Below are positions 1 to 5,002 of a stretch of DNA of 6,675 bases, piece by piece. The stretch lies in contig CALMVM010000305.1 of the NCBI GenBank assembly GCA_937873255.1, forward strand, positions 1-6,675. Direction: 5' to 3'. Position 1 is the stretch's first letter. Every line of letters starts with the position of its first letter. Position numbers and translations under genes: made by a program. Under the pieces are notes generated by a model that was not told the DNA's origin, made no database searches, and saw nothing but the letters and a program-made list of their open reading frames with translations. Origin of the DNA: an uncultured Verrucomicrobiota bacterium. GTDB lineage: Bacteria; Verrucomicrobiota; Verrucomicrobiia; Chthoniobacterales; SZAS-18.

Positions 1-318
1 GGCGCTCCCGCCCGAGAGCAGGTCCAACGTGGCGAATTCCTGGAACACCCGCACCGGATCGGCCGCGCTCAGGACCGTGACGGCGCTGGTCAACCGGACC
101 CGCCGGGTGCGCGCGGCGGCGGCGGCGAGGATCACGGTCGGCGCGGAATCCAGGAACTCGGGCCGGTGGTGTTCGCCGATGCCGAAAACGTCCAGCCCGA
201 CCTCGTCCGCCAAGGCGATCTCTTCGAGCAAATGACCCAGGAGAATCGCGGGCGGGAGCGCCTGACCCGAAATCGGGCCGGAGGCGGTGGAGACAAAACT
301 ATCGAGACCGATTTCCAT
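1..318 (-). CDS. LLM-class (luciferase-like) flavin-dependent oxidoreductase, N-terminal 106 residues (runs off left edge)
   Basis: Read on the minus strand from the ATG at 318, the frame stays open to base 1 (106 codons, no stop), so the 3' part is outside the window. The protein begins MEIGLDSF. It carries [20 protein letters not shown] around residues 33-52 and then [20 protein letters not shown] around 76-95, ending TLDLLSGG. This is the opening of bacterial luciferase-like TIM-barrel oxidoreductases, in particular the group with the GEHHRP-F signature. Members use reduced flavin (FMN or F420) to oxidise organic substrates; the substrate cannot be told from here. An in-frame TTG lies 12 nt upstream, but the ATG fits family starts best. 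No clear Shine-Dalgarno is seen. It follows the hybrid kinase on the same strand after 60 bp, so co-transcription is possible. One small oddity is Ser105 after LLSGG, where I recall Arg as usual. Confidence 0.88.
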   Translation of the reverse strand, partial: MEIGLDSFVSTASGPISGQALPPAILLGHLLEEIALADEVGLDVFGIGEHHRPEFLDSAPTVILAAAAARTRRVRLTSAVTVLSAADPVRVFQEFATLDLLSGGSA

Positions 319-378
319 CGTGAAAGACAAGGTGCGAGCGAGCGCTAAGAGGTCGGAATGTACCGTCACCAAAGACCC

Positions 379-2535
379 TCAACCGTTGCGCCCGGCCAGG
401 CTTCCGACCATCGTCAATAATTCGGCGGGTTCCACGGGCTTGGAAATGTGCATCTGGAAGCCCGCGCGCACGGCCTTCATGCGGTCTTCCGAACGCGCGT
501 AGGCCGTCAGCGCCAACGCGGGAACGTTGCCGCCGTGCTCCGGCGCGAGCTGGCGAATCCGGCGCATCAACTCGTAGCCGTTTTCCACGGGCATCCCGAT
601 GTCGCTGACTAGCACGTCCGGCTTTTCCTCGGCGATTTGCGCCGTGGCTTCGGCCCCGGACCCGGCGGTGCGCACCCGCGCGCCGCACGTTTCGAGCACC
701 TTCTTCACCAGCAGGCGCGCGTCCGGTTCGTCGTCCACCACCAGCACCTTCACCCCGCTCAGGTCCAGCCCGACGTTCAGGAGGGACGCGGGGCTATCGG
801 CCGCCGGATGCTCCCGCTCGCTGCGGAGATGGGGCGCGTCGGTTTCCGGGTGCACGGCGGTCAGCGGCAGCGCCACGGCGAAGGTCGATCCCTGGTCGGG
901 ACCGCCGCTTTTCGCGCGCACCGTGCCACCGTGCAGTTCCACCAGTTTTTTGACGATGGCCAATCCCAACCCCAGCCCGCCGTGGCGGCGGCTCGTGGAA
1001 GCGTCCTCCTGTCGGAAACGGTCGAAGACGTGCGGCAAAAACTCGGGGCTGATGCCCTCGCCCGAGTCGATGACGCTGATTTCCAGATGCGAGTTGACGC
1101 GCTCCAGAAGGATCTGTACCCGGCCGCCCTTGGGCGTGAATTTGACGGCGTTGGCGAGCAGGTTCCAGCAAATCTGCTGGAGCCGGTTGGCGTCGCCGCT
1201 GACGGGCCGCGCCAGCGGATCGATCACCGTCTGCAGGCGGATGCCCTTGGCGTCGGCGGCCGGCCGGACCGTTTCCACGGCCGCCTCGACGACCGGGGCG
1301 AGGTCCACCCGCTGCACGTCCATGCGCAGCTTGCCGGCGATGATGGCGCTCATGTCCAACAGGTCGTCGATGATCTGCTTTTGGGCGCGGGCGTTGCGCT
1401 CGATGGTGGACAGGCCCTGGGCCATCTCCTCCGCGTTGCTCGACCCGCTGCGCAGCACCTGCACCCAGCCGTAGATGGCGTTGAGCGGGGTGCGCAGTTC
1501 GTGGGAAAGCGTGGCGAGGAATTCATCCTTCATGCGGCCCGTGCGCTCGGATTCCGCGCGGGCGGCGCGTTCGGAGTCCAGCAACGTGGCGTTCTGCGCC
1601 AGCAACTGCTTGTAATCGTCCACGTCGGTGCTCGTGCCGAACCAGCGCTCGGTGTGCCCGGCGGCATCCTTGATCGGCAGTCCCCGCCCGAGGAACCAGC
1701 GAAAGGCCCCGTCGGACGCCCGCTTGATGCGGTATTCGGTCTCGTAGGGAGTTTGCGCGCGAACGGCCTGGCTCCACGCCTCCTGGGTGGCGGCCAGGTC
1801 GTCCGGGTGCAGGACCGGCTCCCAACCGGCCTCGCCCGTCTCGTGCTCCGGCAATCCCGTGTAGCGGTGCCACTGCTGGTTGTGGTAGTCGACCGTGCCG
1901 TCCGGCCGGGCGGCCCACACGATCTGCGGCATCGCGTCGGCCAACTGGCGGAAGCGTTCCTCGCTCTGGCGGACTTCCGCCCGCGCGCGCTCGCGCTCGG
2001 CGATCTGCCGCCGCAGGTCCTCGTTGAGCGCGTGCAGTTGGGCGGTGCGCTCCTGCACCTTCTCTTCGAGTTCCGCGTTGAACCGGCGCACTTTTTCCTC
2101 GGCTTGGCTGCGCGTGGCGACCTCCTGCTCCAGCGCGGCGTTGAGTTTTTCCAGGTCCGCGAGGCTGGGCAGGCGGAGCGCCGGAGACACCAGCCGGGTC
2201 AACAGAAACGCGGTGGGCACCGAGGCCATCGCGGTGATCGCCTTCACCCCGCCCGCCGTCCAGTAGTTACCGTGCCACACGTTCCAGATCTCCATCAGGT
2301 GCGTGGTGCCGCAGGCCACGATGAACACGGCGAAGCACACGAACATCCAGCCGAAGCGCATGTCCTGGCGTTTGCGCACGAAGTAAATCAGCGTGATCGG
2401 GATCGAAAAGTACGAAAAGACGATCAGCGCGTCCGAGATGACGTGCAGCCAGAGCAGGCCGGGCGTCCACAGATAACAGTGCCCGTGGGGCATGAAGGGG
2501 CCGTGGTAAAAGATGCGTTGGAAAAACTCGCTCAT
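379..2535 (-). CDS. Hybrid sensor histidine kinase with ethylene-receptor-like membrane domain (EBD-PAS-HisKA-HATPase-REC)
   Basis: This is a 718-residue inner-membrane hybrid kinase. Residues about 27-115 form three hydrophobic helices that align by eye with the plant ETR1 ethylene-binding domain: SDALIVFSYFSIPITLIYFV (34-53) and FIVACGTTHLMEIW (71-84). Asp35, Cys75 and His79 match ETR1 Asp25, Cys65 and His69, the last two being the copper(I) ligands. A PHGHCYLW segment (16-23) precedes helix 1. A coiled coil (about 125-190) follows, then a PAS_3-type domain (about 192-308), HisKA with phospho-acceptor His345 in SHELRTPLN, and HATPase_c (N458/N462 in the N box, DSGEGI 490-495, GGLGLGLAI 519-527). 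The C-terminal receiver has D601/D602, phospho-acceptor Asp645, Thr677 and Lys699. All catalytic residues are present. There is no DNA-binding output, so the signal must pass to an Hpt or regulator elsewhere. The ATG at 2535 begins right before the conserved segment. Ligand is inferred; copper, ethylene or another small molecule is possible. Confidence 0.95.
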   Translation of the reverse strand: MSEFFQRIFYHGPFMPHGHCYLWTPGLLWLHVISDALIVFSYFSIPITLIYFVRKRQDMRFGWMFVCFAVFIVACGTTHLMEIWNVWHGNYWTAGGVKAITAMASVPTAFLLTRLVSPALRLPSLADLEKLNAALEQEVATRSQAEEKVRRFNAELEEKVQERTAQLHALNEDLRRQIAERERARAEVRQSEERFRQLADAMPQIVWAARPDGTVDYHNQQWHRYTGLPEHETGEAGWEPVLHPDDLAATQEAWSQAVRAQTPYETEYRIKRASDGAFRWFLGRGLPIKDAAGHTERWFGTSTDVDDYKQLLAQNATLLDSERAARAESERTGRMKDEFLATLSHELRTPLNAIYGWVQVLRSGSSNAEEMAQGLSTIERNARAQKQIIDDLLDMSAIIAGKLRMDVQRVDLAPVVEAAVETVRPAADAKGIRLQTVIDPLARPVSGDANRLQQICWNLLANAVKFTPKGGRVQILLERVNSHLEISVIDSGEGISPEFLPHVFDRFRQEDASTSRRHGGLGLGLAIVKKLVELHGGTVRAKSGGPDQGSTFAVALPLTAVHPETDAPHLRSEREHPAADSPASLLNVGLDLSGVKVLVVDDEPDARLLVKKVLETCGARVRTAGSGAEATAQIAEEKPDVLVSDIGMPVENGYELMRRIRQLAPEHGGNVPALALTAYARSEDRMKAVRAGFQMHISKPVEPAELLTMVGSLAGRNG

Positions 2536-2562
2536 GGCTTCTTGAAAAAACGAGGGTTGATA

Positions 2563-2575
2563 CGAAGGACCTTCG
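2563..2575. promoter_or_regulatory. Perfect 13-bp palindrome CGAAGGACCTTCG at the predicted kinase transcription start (possible operator)
   Basis: Two six-base arms (CGAAGG / CCTTCG) flank one central base. The site sits 28 bp upstream of the kinase ATG and covers the start point predicted from the candidate promoter. A symmetric site at this place could bind a dimeric regulator or form a small hairpin in the 5' leader. No known regulator motif is recognised. Confidence 0.3.
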
Positions 2576-2576
2576 G

Positions 2577-2604
2577 ATTAGCTGTGGCGATTGACAAAGG
2601 TCAA
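2577..2604 (-). promoter_or_regulatory. Candidate sigma70-type promoter of the hybrid kinase gene
   Basis: On the minus strand TTGACC (2604-2599, five of six to the -35 consensus) is followed after 16 nt by GCTAAT (2582-2577, four of six to the -10 consensus). Transcription would start near 2570, about 35 nt before the kinase ATG. The -35 lies within a perfect inverted repeat, TTGAC-AAAG-GTCAA (2591-2604). No other pairing of this quality was seen in the 200 bp upstream. This is consensus matching by eye; the bacterium's own sigma preferences are unknown. Confidence 0.35.
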
Positions 2605-2761
2605 ATGATAGCGGGATTTCCGGCGTTTGTCGCTCCCCGACAAGCCGACCGCCACCGAACTTCTTCATCGACCGATGACCGACCGACCGATACAAAGCGG
2701 TGTTGGTCGTGGCGTGTCCTCCGCTCACGTGACTCTTCAGACCCGCCTGCCCTCTGCTTTC

Positions 2762-3112
2762 ATAAAAACCCGCCCCACCCGTTTCTCCTTCTCCTTCCGG
2801 GGCTTCCTCATCGCCATCCTGCCTGGCCTCGCCTCGATTGACGGCCCTGCCGTTGCGTATTCCCGCTGCCACGTACACCTGGACCGGTGCGGGCAACGAC
2901 ACGGCCTTCGGCACCGGCGGCGTGAGCACGACGGCCAACGTGGCGATCAACGCGTCCGGGGCGGACCACACGCCGGGCAATGCGTTTGCCCTGGGCAGCG
3001 GCACCGCGCTGACGGTCGGCGCGGCCACATCAGCGGCACGGGCGGGGTGTCGATCAATGCCTCGGGCGGCATCGTGACCTTCGGTGGCAGCGTGGCCAAC
3101 ACCTACACGGGC
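2762..3112 (+). pseudogene. Remnant of a secreted autotransporter-type beta-strand-repeat protein (two frame breaks, truncated)
   Basis: Three pieces in alternating frames make one recognisable N-terminus. The first (from 2762) reads KTRPTRFSFSFRGFLIAILP, a basic stretch plus hydrophobic core like a signal peptide. After a frame break near 2836 the second reads PAATYTWTGAGNDTAFGTGG and continues to LTVGAA near 3027. After a second break the first frame resumes with HISGTGGVSINASGG and ends FGGSVANTYTG at 3112. TYTWTGAG after a signal peptide and repeated Gly/Ser/Thr/Asn strands ending NTYTG resemble autotransporter-associated beta-strand-repeat proteins, common and very long in Verrucomicrobiota. 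The start may be lost: the codon before KTRPTR is ATA, where ATG would be expected; the in-frame GTG at 2714 is an alternative. Only about 115 residues survive, and after NTYTG the sequence becomes a palindromic repeat. Single-base sequencing errors could explain the frame breaks but not the truncation. Confidence 0.6.
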
Positions 3113-3127
3113 CGAATGCGATTTGCT

Positions 3128-3187
3128 GGCGATGTTCCCACGGCTCACGCCGTGGGCTGAGTTCTGCCGCCCCTGCCGGGGCCGGGA
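3128..3187. repeat. REP-like tandem hairpin element
   Basis: There are two perfect hairpins 12 nt apart. The first is CCCACGGC (3137-3144), loop TCAC, GCCGTGGG (3149-3156). The second is GCCCC (3169-3173), loop TGCC, GGGGC (3178-3182). Two compact, unequal palindromes in a fixed order outside genes is the architecture of REP doublets. From memory it resembles short dispersed repeats common in planctomycete and verrucomicrobial genomes, but copy number cannot be seen in one window. It begins where the surface-protein remnant stops making sense, which suggests it marks an insertion or recombination point. Outer borders are uncertain by some tens of bases. No T-tract follows either hairpin, so it is a poor intrinsic terminator. 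Confidence 0.55.
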
Positions 3188-3286
3188 GACCAAAACGCAC
3201 CGCCACCGAATCTCGGGCGAGCTTGACTTCATCCCCCCGGAGGATTTAGAGCCATCCCGGTTCACCCGAACATCCGTTCCCTTATA

Positions 3287-4021
3287 ATGACCTATCTCAC
3301 CAATTGGGCCGTGATCGTCCCCATGGCGAACGAGGCTCCCGATTTCGACGCCTTCATCGGCGTGCTCCGGCCCGTGCTCGACCGCCTGGGCAACGGCAAG
3401 GTGTATTTCATCGTGGACCACGTGTCCAAGGACAACACGCGCGAGCTTTGCGAGAAACTCTCCGAGCAGGACGGGCGTTTCGTGACCGTCTGGTCCCCGG
3501 AAAACAAGAACGTCGTGGATGCCTACATGAAAGGCTTCCGCGTGGCCTACGACGCCGGGCACGAGATCATCATCGAGATGGACGGCGGCCTCAGCCACGA
3601 TCCGCGTGCGCTGCCGATGTTTCTGCGGGTGCTCAACGAGGGCAACGAGTGCGCGTTCGGCAGCCGGTTCTGCAACGGTGGCTCGATGGCGGATAGCCCG
3701 ATCAAGCGCCGTTTGCTTTCCAAGACCGGGACGCTGCTGAGCAACTGGTTGCTGGGCACGCGGATGGACGACATGACCAGTGGCTTCCAGGGGTTTCACC
3801 GGAACGTCGTCGGCGTGCTGCTGGATTATCCGTTGCGTTCCAAGGCGCATTTCTATCAGACGGAGTTGCGCTACCTGATGCGCAAACACCGCTTCGCGGA
3901 GGTGCCCATCCATTACCGCGCGCCGTCCAATTCCGTCTCGCAGAAGGCGATCCGTAACGCGCTCGACACGCTGGGCTATTATTTCAAGAAGCGCGTGAGC
4001 GGACGGGCGGTGCGGCTTTGA
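3287..4021 (+). CDS. Family 2 glycosyltransferase, dolichyl/polyprenyl-phosphate mannosyltransferase-like
   Basis: This 244-residue protein is the size of a single-domain GT2 enzyme of the DPM1 type and has no membrane helix, so it likely acts at the cytoplasmic face. WAVIVPMANE (7-16) is the first beta strand of the GT-A fold. VDHVSKDNT (43-51) stands where family members have DDGSxDGT. EMDGGLSHDP (97-106) corresponds to the MDADLSHxP metal-binding segment, but the second Asp of DxD is Gly here. DDMTSGFQGFHRNVV (about 162-176) matches the acceptor-side segment of polyprenyl-phosphate sugar synthases. It would transfer a sugar from a nucleotide donor to a lipid phosphate or glycan; donor and acceptor are unknown. 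The ATG at 3287 has no Shine-Dalgarno at normal spacing; GGAGG at 3239-3243 is 43 nt away. A weak promoter-like pair lies upstream (TTGACT 3223-3228, TTTAGA 3245-3250). It converges with the methyltransferase gene, 48 bp between stops. Confidence 0.88.
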   Translation: MTYLTNWAVIVPMANEAPDFDAFIGVLRPVLDRLGNGKVYFIVDHVSKDNTRELCEKLSEQDGRFVTVWSPENKNVVDAYMKGFRVAYDAGHEIIIEMDGGLSHDPRALPMFLRVLNEGNECAFGSRFCNGGSMADSPIKRRLLSKTGTLLSNWLLGTRMDDMTSGFQGFHRNVVGVLLDYPLRSKAHFYQTELRYLMRKHRFAEVPIHYRAPSNSVSQKAIRNALDTLGYYFKKRVSGRAVRL

Positions 4022-4069
4022 GGCGGCCGTGATCGACGAAAAACGGCAGTTTGCTCTGTGCGCCGAAGG

Positions 4070-4936
4070 TCAATGCTTTCGCAGCAGGAGCGACAGGCCA
4101 CGGGTGAGCAGATCGTCGGCGCTGTAAGGCAGAACCCTCGCCAGATACGCGGTCACGACGGCGCGCTCCGGGGTGGACTCGTCGGGAATCGGCGCCAGCC
4201 ACTCGATGGTGAAAGGGGATTGCTCGAAAAACGCCTTCAAACGCGGCAGGCTGTGCCGGTTGATGCCGCCGCCTTCGTAAATCCAACGCAGGGCCTCTTC
4301 CCTGTCCACGGCGGCGTCGGCGGGCCAGATCTGCCGGGCGAGCACGTCGCGCATCTGCTCCGGGCCGAGGTACAGATGGCTCCCGGGCGGCACCAGGTCG
4401 CTGACCGCCCCGAGATGGTGCAGATGATGACCGTAGGAGGCCGTCCAGACCGGCTCGAAACTCGCCAGGACCGCGCCGCCCGGCTTCAGCACGCGGAACA
4501 TCTCGCGCAGCACCGCGTCGGGATGGTGGAAATGTTCGAAGGTCGAGATCGTCAGCAGGCAGTCGAAGGTTGCGTCGGCGAAGTCGAGCCGTTCGGCGTT
4601 CATCTCGCGCAGGCGGCCCGGGCGCCCGTCGTCGGCGGTGACCTCCACGGGCGAAGCGCCCCAGTGGCGCGACACGTCGAGGTCGATCCCCTCGTAGCGC
4701 GCCGCGCCGAGGTCCAGCGCGGCCTCCAGCGCGTAGCCGTGGATGGATGCGCTGAGGTCGAGCATCGTACTGCCCGCCACCGGAAAGCACTTGTTCAGTT
4801 CGCCGACCATGAGCTGGTTGAAGCCGCGCAGGGCCGCGAGATGCGGTTGGGCCCGGGTCTCGTCCGCGAGCAGGCCGCGCAGGGTGGCGAGCGTCAGTTG
4901 GCGTCCCTCGGCGGCGGTGGTGGAGGCGGAAATCAT
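4070..4936 (-). CDS. Class I SAM-dependent methyltransferase (Methyltransf_11 type)
   Basis: This 288-residue soluble protein has a Rossmann methyltransferase core. TMLDLSASIHGYALEAAL (57-74) holds motif I, although the usual Gly-rich loop (DxGxGxG) is weakened to DLSASIHGY. YEGIDLD (81-87) gives the acidic residue expected to bind the SAM ribose. LDFADATFDCLLTISTFEHF (117-136) and HPDAVLREMFRVLKPGG (138-154) are the typical motifs II and III. The remaining 130 residues are probably the substrate-binding part. It is the third gene of the minus-strand glycosyltransferase row, 66 bp after the GT2 stop, which suggests methylation of a sugar or glycan end. That role is inferred from context. The ATG at 4936 has no evident Shine-Dalgarno; the next in-frame Met lies well inside the domain. 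Confidence 0.88.
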   Translation of the reverse strand: MISASTTAAEGRQLTLATLRGLLADETRAQPHLAALRGFNQLMVGELNKCFPVAGSTMLDLSASIHGYALEAALDLGAARYEGIDLDVSRHWGASPVEVTADDGRPGRLREMNAERLDFADATFDCLLTISTFEHFHHPDAVLREMFRVLKPGGAVLASFEPVWTASYGHHLHHLGAVSDLVPPGSHLYLGPEQMRDVLARQIWPADAAVDREEALRWIYEGGGINRHSLPRLKAFFEQSPFTIEWLAPIPDESTPERAVVTAYLARVLPYSADDLLTRGLSLLLRKH

Positions 4937-4944
4937 AATGAAGA

Positions 4945-4964
4945 CCCGGGGCGGCCGGCCCGGG
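4945..4964 (-). terminator. GC-rich hairpin between the GT2 and methyltransferase genes (possible attenuator or weak terminator)
   Basis: CCCGGG (4945-4950) and CCCGGG (4959-4964) are complementary and enclose GCGGCCGG, giving a six-base all-GC stem with an eight-base loop. On the minus strand it is followed by TCTTCATT and then the methyltransferase ATG, only 8 nt beyond the stem. The U-tract is poor, so full intrinsic termination is unlikely. It could reduce read-through, stabilise the upstream message or mask the start region of the methyltransferase. Confidence 0.3.
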
Positions 4965-5002
4965 AAGTTATCGGTGGCTCCGTTCCGTGCGCAAGCGGGA
5001 AA

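Larger units (their letters stand above)
2536..2761. other. Intergenic stretch between the kinase and the decayed surface-protein remnant
   Basis: No convincing gene was seen on either strand. Besides the kinase promoter and palindrome, the stretch holds a short CCGA-rich run (about 2669-2692), the 8-bp palindrome TCACGTGA (2725-2732) and one copy of a 12-bp direct repeat ACCGCCACCGAA (2648-2659) whose second copy is at 3199-3210. Frames across it are short or have unrelated composition. A GTG at 2714 is in frame with the signal-peptide-like segment of the downstream remnant and could have been its start. Confidence 0.5.

Noticed and set aside
2669..2692. CCGA tetranucleotide run, considered as a start of a repeat array
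   Set aside because: It is only a few imperfect units with no spacers, too short for a CRISPR or a significant tandem repeat.
637..2841. A 734-codon open frame on the plus strand across the kinase gene
   Set aside because: It is the antisense shadow of the kinase in GC-rich DNA. Its product is low-complexity Arg/Gly/Val/His-rich with no recognisable domain, whereas the minus-strand frame has complete kinase motifs.
3283..3288. TATAAT overlapping the GT2 start codon
   Set aside because: As a -10 box it would start transcription inside the gene, and there is no good -35 at 16-18 bp; most likely coincidence.
2267..3913. A 548-codon open frame on the minus strand crossing the gap and the plus-strand GT2
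   Set aside because: It has no domain and overlaps both the GT2 gene and the start of the kinase in another frame; its ending is only the kinase gene read out of frame.
4026..4047. Possible terminator hairpin between the convergent GT2 and methyltransferase genes (GCCGT / ACGGC)
   Set aside because: The stem is only 5 bp with a 12-nt loop and no proper T-tract on either strand.
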